The notes below the pieces were generated by a model that did no database searches, was not told the origin of the DNA, and saw only the letters and a list, made by a program, of their open reading frames with translations. From contig DATGZX010000394.1 in assembly GCA_035296965.1 (NCBI GenBank), forward strand, positions 1-64,000: DNA of 64,000 nt, in the 5' to 3' direction. Shown piece after piece: positions 34,800 through 42,721 of the stretch (positions are counted from its first letter, which is position 1; each line of letters begins with the position of its first letter). The translations under genes and the position numbers were made by a program. This DNA comes from DATGZX01 sp035296965. Lineage in GTDB: Bacteria > Planctomycetota > Planctomycetia > Gemmatales > Gemmataceae.

Positions 34800-36712
34800 T
34801 ACGTATGGGACTCTTCCAGGTACGTATACCCCTCCAGGCCCGACTCATAAAAGGTGAGCAACTGCCGCGACTCGTCCAGTGAAATCTTGCCCGAACGGAC
34901 CGCGCGCTCCACATCCTTCCGCATATGCGAGGCCAGTTCGTCCGCAGAGTATTGCACGTAGTGGAGCACCTCGCGGACCGTGTCCCCTTTAATGACTGCG
35001 TCCAGATTGATCTCGCCGTCTTCGTCCAGGCTGACGTGCACTGCGTTGGTGTCGCCCAGGAGGTTGTGAAGATCGCCAAGGATTTCCTGGTAGGCCCCAA
35101 GGAGAAATGCCCCCAGGTAGTAAGGCCGGCCGTCGAAGGTGTGGAGTTCGAGGGTGTTGCGGACGTCGCGCAGGTCGATGAACTGGTCGACCTTGCCGTC
35201 GGAATCGCACGTGATGTCGCCCAGAACACCTCGCCGGGTTGGCTCTTCGTTGAGGCGGTGGATCGGCATGATCGGAAAGAGCTGCTTGACAGCCCAACTG
35301 TCCGGCATCGACTGGAAGATCGAGAAATTGCAAAAGTAGGTGTCCGAGAGGAGCGATTCCAGCCCAACCAACTCTTCCGGGACGTACTCCAGATCCCGAA
35401 CGATCTTGAGCAGTCTGCCGCAGGTGGCCCAGAACAATTGTTCGGTAAGGGCGCGCAGTTCGATGCTGAGGTAACCCAGGTTGAACAAGTTCATCGCCTC
35501 GTCCACAGACTGCACGGCATCGTGATAACCCTCCAAGAAATTTTTCTTGGAGAGGTCGCGGTAGATCGAAAACAGGTCGCTGATTGGCTGGGGTGCATCG
35601 GCCGGGATCTCAGGCGGAGCCTGGTAGCGGTCGAAGTTCGACACCCCCAGGACGTCGAAGACCAGCAAGCTGTGGTAGGCCACGACTGCCCGCCCCGATT
35701 CGGAGATGATGGTCGGGTGCGTGACGCCCATTTCGTCGCAGACGCTCTTGACGCGGAAGACAACGTCGTTGGCGTATTCCTGGAGCGTGTAATTCACCGA
35801 GGACTCGAAATCGGTCTGCGAGCCATCGTAGTCGATCCCGAGGCCGCCGCCGACGTCGAGGTAGCGAACGCCGCCGCCGATGCGGGACAGCTCCACGAAG
35901 ATACGGGCTGCTTCCGTGAGGGCACTCTTGATGTTGCGGATGTTCGTGATTTGGCTGCCCAAATGGAAATGGACCAGTTGCAAGCAATCCGGCAGATCGC
36001 GCTGTTTCAGATAGTCCAGCGCTTCGAGCACCTCGGTGACAGTCAGGCCGAACTTGGAACGGTGTCCGGTGCTCGACTTCCAGCGCCCCGCTCCACGCGA
36101 CGCCAGCTTGACGCGCACGCCGATGACTGGCCGGACATTTAGCTCCTGGGCATAGCGCACGATCGCTTCCAGCTCAGTGAATTTCTCGACCACAGGAATG
36201 ATGTGCTTGCCAATCTTGCGCGCAAGGACAGTCATCTTGATGAATTCGTCGTCCTTGAACCCGTTGCAGATGATGGGCGTGTCCAGTCCATTGGCCAGGG
36301 CGAGCACGGCCAGCAATTCCGGCTTGGAACCGGCCTCCAGACCAAAATTAAATGGCCGGCCGAAATCGAGGATCTCTTCCACGACGTGCCGTTGCTGGTT
36401 CACCTTGATCGGGTAGACGCAACAGTAGGCTCCCTGATAGTCGAATTCTTTGATCGCGGCGCGGAAAGCGTCGTGAATCTCGCCGACGCGGTGCCGCAGA
36501 ATATCTGTAAACCGAAGAAGGATAGGCAGTTGGATACCGCGCGCTTGCAGCTGGTCCACAAGGTTCTTCAGGTCGATCGCCTGCTCCGGGCGCTTGTTTG
36601 GGTGGACGGTGACGTGGCCGGCTTTGTTGATCCCGAAGTACCCCTTGCCCCAGTGACGGATGCCGTAGGTCTCCGTGGCGTCATAGATCTTCCACTTCTC
36701 GATCAATTCCAT
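34799..36712 (-). CDS. speA: Biosynthetic arginine decarboxylase (SpeA type)
   Basis: 637 aa from ATG at 36712, chosen because GGGAGG lies 10 bases upstream; the frame extends to 36784 with a non-family prefix. The pyridoxal-phosphate lysine is K103 in YPIKVNQQRHV; also visible are EAGSKPELLAVLA, the DVGGGLGIDYDGS PLP-phosphate/substrate loop and SEPGR-type IISESGRAVVAYHSLLVFD. It decarboxylates arginine to agmatine for polyamine synthesis. Fold type III, cytoplasmic. It forms a two-gene unit with pyrD (stop-start TAATG). Confidence 0.95.
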   Translation of the reverse strand: MELIEKWKIYDATETYGIRHWGKGYFGINKAGHVTVHPNKRPEQAIDLKNLVDQLQARGIQLPILLRFTDILRHRVGEIHDAFRAAIKEFDYQGAYCCVYPIKVNQQRHVVEEILDFGRPFNFGLEAGSKPELLAVLALANGLDTPIICNGFKDDEFIKMTVLARKIGKHIIPVVEKFTELEAIVRYAQELNVRPVIGVRVKLASRGAGRWKSSTGHRSKFGLTVTEVLEALDYLKQRDLPDCLQLVHFHLGSQITNIRNIKSALTEAARIFVELSRIGGGVRYLDVGGGLGIDYDGSQTDFESSVNYTLQEYANDVVFRVKSVCDEMGVTHPTIISESGRAVVAYHSLLVFDVLGVSNFDRYQAPPEIPADAPQPISDLFSIYRDLSKKNFLEGYHDAVQSVDEAMNLFNLGYLSIELRALTEQLFWATCGRLLKIVRDLEYVPEELVGLESLLSDTYFCNFSIFQSMPDSWAVKQLFPIMPIHRLNEEPTRRGVLGDITCDSDGKVDQFIDLRDVRNTLELHTFDGRPYYLGAFLLGAYQEILGDLHNLLGDTNAVHVSLDEDGEINLDAVIKGDTVREVLHYVQYSADELASHMRKDVERAVRSGKISLDESRQLLTFYESGLEGYTYLEESHT

Positions 36713-37062
36713 CAGGGGATGGCCTCCCATTGGGGCTCGGATTGGTGCAATGGTCCCGCTAATCAGAACATTGTACGCGCGCACCTGGAAAGAAAGCGAT
36801 TCGCAAGCCTAAAGGAAAAAGCTTTACGAAACTCATTGTCCCGCCATGAGAATCGTTTTATCATCAGTATGATTCCCTGTCATCGCAGTCAAGAAGATTT
36901 CGCCGATTAATCACAGGTTCTTGCTTTCTCCGCTGGCAACGCTGGCCCAGATGGAAAGCGTTGCCTGTCAGGGAGATCGGAAGCCGACACAGTAGCGCTC
37001 CAACCTGGACCGCACTGACCCGGGCGGGCTTGATTCCATCGGCCGTAGAGGGACCTCGCGCC

Positions 37063-38256
37063 ATGCCGCTTCCTGGAGACCAGGCCAATCAGCAAATGGT
37101 CGATCGCCTCATCGCGGAGGGAGCCCTGTGGTCCGGGTCCTTGATAGCGGCTTTCCGCGAGACTCCGCGCCACAAGTTCATCGATCGCGTCTTCCAGTAC
37201 CAACGTAAACAGAATCGCTGGCGCGAAATGCTGACCAGTGAGCCAGGCTCTGCTGAGCTTCGGGTGGTGTACTCCGACCGTGCTCTCATTACCCAGATTA
37301 GCCCTCCGGGTACGGATGGATCGGGAACGCCGGTAAGTTCGTCGAGCCAGCCGTCGCTGATGGCTCAGATGCTGCAAGACCTCCAGTTGAGGCCCGGACT
37401 GCGGATGCTGGAGATTGGGTCAGGCACCGGTTACAATGCCGCGTTACTGGCGCATGTGGAGGGGCCGAACCTCGTCTTCTCCATCGATGTCGATAGGGAA
37501 GTGCTTTCCGAGGCCTGGGCACATCTCCGTGCATTTTCAGAGCGCGGTATCGCCTTGCGTCACGCCGATGGTCGACACGGTCTCGCCGAGCAGGCACCGT
37601 TCGACCGCATCATGGTGACAGCCGCCACTCCTGACCTGGAGCCGGACTGGCTGGAGCAGCTTGCCGAGGGCGGTATTCTCTTGGCACCTCTGGCATTGGC
37701 ACCGGGATTGGCTTATGTGGTTTGCGGAACCGTATGCGATAAAGTGTTCGAAGGAAAGCTGACACGCGCTGCCTATTTCATGCCCCTTCGGGCCGAAGGG
37801 GAAACGGGCGCCGAGGAGCCGGTTCGGCCGCCCCCAGGCGAAGTGGAAACCCAGCCGGCTCCCTGGGCCGGCTGGTTCGATCGCAGGAGACCCAGAGCCA
37901 GTTGGTTCGGCTTTGTTCAGGCTTTGGCGTTCTATGCTTTTGTAAAGGGCCTGTCGATCCATTACCAAACTCTGACAAATGGAGAGCCGGCATATGGTGT
38001 TGAACAGAATGGTCATTTTTGCTGGTTGGGCTCTCAGAACTGGCAAGTCAGCGGCCGGCTTGGACGTGAGCTGGGCTGGGGGCTTTGGCGGGCATTTTTG
38101 GACGCCGGCGGCCCCCGTCCCACGGAATTTCGTCTCCGAGCCGCTCCCGACCTTCCGGCACAAGCGCAAGGTGTGCACGACTACTTCCGCCAGGGTCCTC
38201 GTTGCCGGCAGCTTTGGGAACAAATCGAGCCGGTCGAGCGCCCGTACTGGCTTTAG
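37063..38256 (+). CDS. PCMT-like protein-L-isoaspartate O-methyltransferase with extra C-terminal domain
   Basis: 397 aa from the ATG at 37063 (GAGGG about 10 bases upstream); an upstream in-frame ATG at 36961 gives a non-family prefix. Residues about 35-250 are the PCMT methyltransferase: FRETPRHKFIDRVF, SSSSQPSLMAQMLQDLQLR and the SAM motif LEIGSGTGYNAALLA. A further 150 residues beyond the normal PCMT length (about 210 aa) form a second domain with Trp/Gly-rich features (WAGWFDRRRPRASWFGF, GWGLWRAFLDAGG). PCMTs repair isoaspartyl residues; the role of the extra part is unknown. The 36785-37062 stretch upstream has no other gene. Confidence 0.87.
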   Translation: MPLPGDQANQQMVDRLIAEGALWSGSLIAAFRETPRHKFIDRVFQYQRKQNRWREMLTSEPGSAELRVVYSDRALITQISPPGTDGSGTPVSSSSQPSLMAQMLQDLQLRPGLRMLEIGSGTGYNAALLAHVEGPNLVFSIDVDREVLSEAWAHLRAFSERGIALRHADGRHGLAEQAPFDRIMVTAATPDLEPDWLEQLAEGGILLAPLALAPGLAYVVCGTVCDKVFEGKLTRAAYFMPLRAEGETGAEEPVRPPPGEVETQPAPWAGWFDRRRPRASWFGFVQALAFYAFVKGLSIHYQTLTNGEPAYGVEQNGHFCWLGSQNWQVSGRLGRELGWGLWRAFLDAGGPRPTEFRLRAAPDLPAQAQGVHDYFRQGPRCRQLWEQIEPVERPYWL

Positions 38257-38359
38257 ACGGGAACTGCATTCCCGAGTGCGGCCAACCCCTTGAAGCGCCG
38301 ACACAAAACAGGGTATAACGCTTTGGGGACGTTCAGAGGGGAACACTGGAGACACGCGC

Positions 38360-39043
38360 ATGCCAAGTCCTTTTCCAGGAATGGATCCGTTTCTCGAAGA
38401 AGAAAAGCTGTGGCCATTGTTCCATCATCAGCTTGTCACTTGCCTGTACCAGATCCTTCTGCCAGGGCTGGTGGATCGTTATCGAGCACGCGTGACGCAG
38501 CGGCACTATACAACCGAGCAGCCATTATTCACTTCCGTTGTCCGCGAGGAGCATCACGAAGAACTGATCGAGATTCGCCAGCGGAATGACGGCCGGCTTG
38601 TGACCATGGTGGACGTGGTCAGCCCATCGAACAAGATGACCGAGGGCGGCCGGGAGGCATATCTCGCAAAACGCCGGGAAGGCAAGGAATTGGGAGCGAG
38701 CCTTGTCGAGATCGATCTCGTCCTGCAGGGGCAGCCAATGCTCGACTACTCGCGCGACGGCTTGCCCGACTGGGATTATGCAGTGACCGTAACCCGCTCG
38801 GCGCAGCCGGACCGCTTTGAGATTTACACCGCCACGTTGCAGAAGAAGTTGCCGCGCTTCCGCCTTCCTCTTGCCGGGGACGATCGCGATACGGTAGTCG
38901 ATCTGCATACCACCTTTTGTCGCGCGTTCGACCAGGGCAGCTTCGCCTCGAAGATCGATTATAAGCATGCCCCCGCTGTTGCCCTGAGTACAGAGGATCG
39001 CCAGTGGTTGAATGAGTTGCTCACGCAGCAGAAACTTCGCTGA
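38360..39043 (+). CDS. DUF4058 family protein
   Basis: 227 aa, starts MPSPFPGMDPFLEEEKLW, the classic DUF4058 N-terminus, followed by VTMVDVVSPSNKMTEGGREA and a mixed alpha/beta body; no signal peptide. It shares the VxVVSPxNK strand with the protein at 13067, so the two are paralogues within this window. Family function is unknown. It is 3 bases before the DUF4416 frame, and 39666 follows, so 38360-40736 may be cotranscribed. Confidence 0.87.
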   Translation: MPSPFPGMDPFLEEEKLWPLFHHQLVTCLYQILLPGLVDRYRARVTQRHYTTEQPLFTSVVREEHHEELIEIRQRNDGRLVTMVDVVSPSNKMTEGGREAYLAKRREGKELGASLVEIDLVLQGQPMLDYSRDGLPDWDYAVTVTRSAQPDRFEIYTATLQKKLPRFRLPLAGDDRDTVVDLHTTFCRAFDQGSFASKIDYKHAPAVALSTEDRQWLNELLTQQKLR

Positions 39044-39082
39044 GCGGTGTTGTTCCCTGACGCGGTGATCCTTGGCTCGCAA

Positions 39083-39637
39083 ATGGCCCAAGCACGTCTA
39101 CCAAGTCCGGTCTTGCTTGTCGTGGCCGTGTTTAGCAGGCACGATAAGCTGTTCGCCTATGCTGTAGATCACCTCGAAAAGCACTTCGGTCCGGTCGGCT
39201 TGGCAAGCCTCCCTTACGAATTCGAACAAACAAGCTACTACGAAGCGACCATGGGGAAAAGGCTCAAGAAGCAGCTCTTTGCGTTCGACCGACTGATTGA
39301 CGCTGGTCACCTGGCCGAGACGAAACGGCGCACGAATGAATTCGAGCAAGCGGTCGCCAATCTGGGCACTTATTCGGAGCCGCGGCCGCTGAACCTGGAT
39401 CCTGGGATCCTGTCCCTCGGAAAATTCATGCTGGCAACGACCAAGGACCAGGCCCATCGCATCTATCTCAGCGCCGGGATCTATGCCGAGGTGACGCTGC
39501 GCTTTCAAGCGGGCACCTTCGAGCCCTGGCCCTGGACCTACGCCGACTACCGCCTGCCCGTGGTGATTTCCTTCCTGAACAGCGCACGAGATTTCTTCCG
39601 CCAAAAGCTGCGCGAGCGGCCGCGGAAGGACGCCTGA
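39083..39637 (+). CDS. DUF4416 family protein
   Basis: 184 aa from the ATG at 39083; the frame opens earlier (TTG at 39047) but the family motif begins at PSPVLLVVAVFSRHDKLF. DUF4416 features are visible: the FGPVGLASLPYEFEQTSYYE block, RRTNEFEQAVANLG, RPLNLDPGILSLGKFMLATTKD and YRLPVVISFLNSARDFFRQK. No signal or membrane segment. Function unknown; DUF4416 proteins are scattered in bacteria. No clear ribosome site; it may be translated through coupling with the preceding DUF4058 gene 40 bases away. Confidence 0.88.
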   Translation: MAQARLPSPVLLVVAVFSRHDKLFAYAVDHLEKHFGPVGLASLPYEFEQTSYYEATMGKRLKKQLFAFDRLIDAGHLAETKRRTNEFEQAVANLGTYSEPRPLNLDPGILSLGKFMLATTKDQAHRIYLSAGIYAEVTLRFQAGTFEPWPWTYADYRLPVVISFLNSARDFFRQKLRERPRKDA

Positions 39638-39665
39638 CGCGAGAGCCTCCACGGGAGACAACCAG

Positions 39666-40736
39666 GTGCCGGATTCGCAAATCGTTTCGCAAGAGTCAGT
39701 TGGGTTGCTCGGCGCCCCGGCGGAACTCTTCGTGTACCTTGCGGCAATCCTTTCAGCCTTTTTGATCTCTTTCCTGCTGACCTTCCTTCTGATCCGCTGG
39801 GCGCCCCGGCTGAACCTGGTCGATCATCCCGGCGAACGCAAGGTCCATATTCGAACTACGCCCAAGGGCGGCGGGCTTGCGGTCTTTGTCGCCATGCTCG
39901 CATCCAGCGCACTCGCTTCGTATGCATTCTCACTCGGCATCACGCTGACACTGGCGCTCAGCATTGTCATCGTGATTTTGGGCCTGGTGGATGACCTGCG
40001 TCCTTTACCCTGGCAGCTACGCCTGGGCGTTCAGACGGCAATTGCGGCCGCTGCGGTCTATTTCTGGAGAGTCGATGCCGACTGGTCCGCGCGGTTTGCA
40101 GCAGTTCTATGGATCGTCGCCCTGGTGAACGCGTTCAACATGCTCGACAACATGGACGCGCTCTCGGGAGGCGTCGCTTGGATCGCAGCCGCCGGATTTG
40201 CTGCATTACTCTGGTTTCACAGCGGCGCTGCCTGGGATGGGCGACCAGCCCTGCCCTACTTTCTTCTCATGGCGGCGCTATCCGGCTTCCTGTGGTTCAA
40301 TCGGCCCCCAGCCCGTATCTTCATGGGCGACGCCGGCAGCACGTTTCTCGGTTTTTTCCTTGGCGTACTGAGTCTGCAGGGAGGTATTGCTCCGGGTTCC
40401 ACTCCCCAGGCATGGTTGGTACCGCTCTGCATTCTGGCTGTCCCCTGGTACGACCTTGTTTGTGTCGTTTCTCTCCGCTTATGGCAAGGGCACAGCCCCT
40501 TTCACGGCGATAAACAACACCTCTCGCACCGGCTCGTTCATCTGGGACTTCGTTCAACGACGGCGGTTCGAGTGATATATCTTTTCGGGCTAGCTAGCGG
40601 CATGGCAGGACTGCTGCTCGATCATGTGTCAGGCGTTGAAACATGGCTAGTCGTCGCGCAATTGTTCTGCTGGTGGCTAGCCGTGGCGGCGGTCGAATAC
40701 TTCGGCCATTTCCGGTCGCCTAGCGCCAAAACATAA
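39666..40736 (+). CDS. Undecaprenyl-phosphate sugar-1-phosphate transferase, WecA/MraY-like (GT4)
   Basis: 356 aa, GTG start preceded by GGGAGAC. About 10-11 transmembrane helices (AAILSAFLISFLLTFLLI at the start; LVVAQLFCWWLAVAAVEYF at the end). Cytoplasmic catalytic motifs are complete: GGGLAVF, GLVDDLRPLPW (acidic pair), NAFNMLDNMDAL and FMGDAGST. It would transfer a sugar-1-phosphate (GlcNAc-type) from UDP-sugar to the lipid carrier to start exopolysaccharide or O-antigen-like synthesis. There are no glycan genes nearby. Confidence 0.93.
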   Translation: MPDSQIVSQESVGLLGAPAELFVYLAAILSAFLISFLLTFLLIRWAPRLNLVDHPGERKVHIRTTPKGGGLAVFVAMLASSALASYAFSLGITLTLALSIVIVILGLVDDLRPLPWQLRLGVQTAIAAAAVYFWRVDADWSARFAAVLWIVALVNAFNMLDNMDALSGGVAWIAAAGFAALLWFHSGAAWDGRPALPYFLLMAALSGFLWFNRPPARIFMGDAGSTFLGFFLGVLSLQGGIAPGSTPQAWLVPLCILAVPWYDLVCVVSLRLWQGHSPFHGDKQHLSHRLVHLGLRSTTAVRVIYLFGLASGMAGLLLDHVSGVETWLVVAQLFCWWLAVAAVEYFGHFRSPSAKT

Positions 40737-40926
40737 AACAGTAGCGTCGAAGCAGAAACGCTCTCCTCAGCATGGGGCAGCTGCACGAGCACACTTCCTT
40801 CCCGACGATTTCTCAGAATTCAACTCGGAGCTGAACGGCCAGGACGATTTCGGCCATAGATTTGGCGGATTTAGCGGTAACAGCGGTCACGCCGAGTTTC
40901 GTTGTGTCTCTCGTCGTTAAATCAGT

Positions 40927-40955
40927 TTGACAGTCAGTTTGCCTATTTTTACTAT
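40927..40955 (+). promoter_or_regulatory. Sigma70-type promoter of the TIGR03000 gene
   Basis: TTGACA (40927-40932), 17-base spacer, TACTAT (40950-40955): a consensus -35 and 5/6 -10 with ideal spacing. It is 94 bases before the ATG at 41049, leaving a leader of about 87 bases. The rest of the 40737-41048 gap shows no gene. Confidence 0.65.
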
Positions 40956-41048
40956 CTATCCCATGATTACTAAGCTAGGTAATCGATAGAATCTTCCTTT
41001 GGCGTCGCGTTTCGATCCATCCCGATAGGTTTGTGGAGGTAACAAGGC

Positions 41049-41744
41049 ATGTATAGTGTAGTGCTGATGGCTGCCTTAACCACCGGTGCAGGCAGCCCGG
41101 CATGGTGTTTCGGCAGCAATAGCTGTCACGGCTGCTGGAGTAGCTGTCACGGTTGCTGGAGCAGTTGCTCCGGTTGCTGGGGAGGCTGCCATGGTAGCTA
41201 TGGCTGCTGCGGAGGATGCTACGGGTGCTGGAATAGCTGCCACGGCTACTGGGCCTGCCACGGCTGCTATGCTAGCTACGGTTGCTGCGGTGGCTGCTAT
41301 GGCTACGGCCACGGCTGCCACGGTTGCTACGGGTACTCCTGCTACGGCTCGTGCTACGGTTGCTGCGGAGGCGTGATCTATGCGCCGCCGGCAGCTCCGC
41401 CCAGCGCGAAGCCTATGGAGCAAGCTCCCCCGCCCAAGAAAACCACCCAGGCAGGGTCAGGGTCGGCTCAGGCCAGAGTCACTATCAATTTGCCCGCGGA
41501 CGCCACCCTTTTCGTCGACGATCAGCCGATGAAGGCAACCTCGGCGACGCGCGTTTTCCGCACGCCGCAACTCGAAGCGGATGCGACCTACTACTACGTG
41601 CTCCGCGCGGAAGTCACCCGGGACGGTCAGAAGCAAAGCGAGGAAAAACGGATCCTGGTGCGCGCGGGCGAGAGTGTACGGGCTTCATTCACCGAATTAG
41701 ACTCCATTGCGACGGCCCGTGCTCAAGCAGCGCTCAACCCCTGA
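41049..41744 (+). CDS. TIGR03000 protein with Cys/His/Gly/Trp/Tyr-rich tandem repeats
   Basis: 231 aa, strong ribosome site (GGAGG). After a short signal-like N-terminus (about 1-20), residues 24-110 consist of degenerate units CHGCW, CSGCW, YGCCGG, CHGCY in tandem, giving about 25 cysteines and many Tyr/Trp; then a Pro/Lys linker (118-140). The C-terminal TIGR03000 planctomycete domain runs about 143-225 (VTINLPADATLFVDDQ, ADATYYYVLRAEVTRDGQ). It is probably exported and disulfide-cross-linked or metal-binding, and could belong to the cell envelope; the role is unknown. A strong promoter and a terminator bracket it, so it is a single-gene unit. Confidence 0.88.
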   Translation: MYSVVLMAALTTGAGSPAWCFGSNSCHGCWSSCHGCWSSCSGCWGGCHGSYGCCGGCYGCWNSCHGYWACHGCYASYGCCGGCYGYGHGCHGCYGYSCYGSCYGCCGGVIYAPPAAPPSAKPMEQAPPPKKTTQAGSGSAQARVTINLPADATLFVDDQPMKATSATRVFRTPQLEADATYYYVLRAEVTRDGQKQSEEKRILVRAGESVRASFTELDSIATARAQAALNP

Positions 41745-41769
41745 CATTTTTCAATGACGCCACAAGAGG

Positions 41770-41798
41770 GCCCACGGCTTCTCAAGCCGTGGGCTTTT
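41770..41798 (+). terminator. Intrinsic terminator of the TIGR03000 gene
   Basis: Stem GCCCACGGCTT / AAGCCGTGGGC (11 bp, perfect) around CTC, followed by TTTT. It lies 26 bases after the stop codon and 11 bases before the end of the convergent ferredoxin gene. Confidence 0.88.
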
Positions 41799-41808
41799 CC
41801 GTGCGCGG

Positions 41809-42006
41809 TTACGCACACTCCGGCTGGGCAAGCTGAAGCGCCTGCACCGGGCAAACCAGAACGCAAATGTTGCAGCTTACACAGTCGCCCGGACGCGGCA
41901 GCCAGGGCAGGTTCGCGCTCATTTCGAGGCAATCAGTCGGACACGCCGGGACGCAAGCGCCGCACGCCGTGCAGCGAGTTTCGTCCAGCAAGGGAATCTC
42001 GCTCAT
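41809..42006 (-). CDS. Two-cluster 4Fe-4S ferredoxin
   Basis: 65 aa, a complete small bacterial-type ferredoxin: first cluster CTACGACVPACP and second CVSCNICVLVCP, each with CxxCxxCxxxCP. One short acidic N-terminus (MSEIPLLDE) precedes. It carries single electrons between soluble enzymes in the cytoplasm. It is last in a minus-strand run behind the pseudo-receiver and NtrC-like genes, 53 bases downstream; whether it shares their function is unknown. Confidence 0.9.
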   Translation of the reverse strand: MSEIPLLDETRCTACGACVPACPTDCLEMSANLPWLPRPGDCVSCNICVLVCPVQALQLAQPECA

Positions 42007-42059
42007 CTTGATTCAACCTGGCTCTCTATCGTTCCCTGGCGTCACGGTCCGTTGACGCC

Positions 42060-42518
42060 TCATCGGCCGCCCAAATCCTTGCTGCTCTCCCCCGCCGCTG
42101 GAGGCGATGTCATCAAGCCCTGCGGGATTTTCGCGGCCAGCCTGCGCTCCGGGACGGTTTCCAGAAAGCCCGCAATAAGATTGTGCAGCTCCTGGCGCGG
42201 CAGCGAAGGGAAGACGATGAACGTTGCGCCCAGATCCCAGGCCAGGGCCGCGATTCGCGTGTCGTCTGTGTCGCTGACGACAAAGGCTGAAGTGTCGGGA
42301 AATTGCCACATCACCCTTTCCAGCAGTGTCGTCTCACGAACCAAATCCTTACCGATTTTCAACACGAGGACACTCGGACCGCCGCGCTGGAGGAGGCGCA
42401 GGCAGGCATCGAGACTGCGCGGTTCACGTACCGACCACCGGCGGGATTTGCTCTCCCGGCGCAGCAGTTCGGCCAGCCGGCCGTCTGTCTCGTAAACAAG
42501 CACTTGTGGATGGCGCAT
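42060..42518 (-). CDS. Degenerate receiver-domain protein (no phosphorylatable Asp)
   Basis: 152 aa. The fold is receiver-like: QVLVYETDGRLAELL (strand 1 / helix 1), VLVLKIGKDL at the position of the phosphoacceptor strand, FPDTSAFVVSDTDDTRIAALAWDLG and a final VFPSLPRQELHNLI. The strand-3 acceptor Asp is replaced by Lys and the N-terminal acidic pair by E-T-D, so it is unlikely to be phosphorylated. A 40-residue Ser/Pro tail follows. It lies in a minus-strand run with a degenerate NtrC-like protein and may work as a constitutive partner. Confidence 0.72.
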   Translation of the reverse strand: MRHPQVLVYETDGRLAELLRRESKSRRWSVREPRSLDACLRLLQRGGPSVLVLKIGKDLVRETTLLERVMWQFPDTSAFVVSDTDDTRIAALAWDLGATFIVFPSLPRQELHNLIAGFLETVPERRLAAKIPQGLMTSPPAAGESSKDLGGR

Positions 42519-42588
42519 CTTATTCGATCGTCCTTACCACTCACCAATATCCACTTGCCGCTACCTAGGGCGAGGGGCAACTAATATT

Positions 42589-42701
42589 CTCCCCTCTCCC
42601 CCGCTTCGGGGGAGAGGGGTCGGGGGTGAGGGGGACGAACGATCCCCGGCCAGGGCCCCTCACCCCCAACCCCTCTCCCCGGAGTACCGGGGCGAGGGGA
42701 G
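42589..42701. repeat. 113-bp dispersed palindromic repeat, copy A
   Basis: Two hairpins (CTCCCCTCTCCCCCGC-TTCG-GGGGGAGAG... and CCCCTCTCCCCGG-AGTA-CCGGGGCGAGGGG) joined by a spacer GACGAACGATCCCCGGCCA. The copy at 50210-50322 is in the opposite orientation, of identical length (113 bases), with only 3 mismatches. It lies between the pseudo-receiver and NtrC-like genes. It is a mobile-like or structural intergenic element; no open frame. Confidence 0.85.
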
Positions 42702-42721
42702 AACCATCGCTGCGGCTCGCC

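Noticed and set aside
34925..36142. 405-aa plus-strand frame opposite speA
   Set aside because: Shadow of a clear arginine decarboxylase on the other strand.
42589..42701. 113-bp element taken as a bidirectional terminator
   Set aside because: It has two separate hairpins without U-tracts and recurs almost identically inside another operon, so it is a dispersed repeat.
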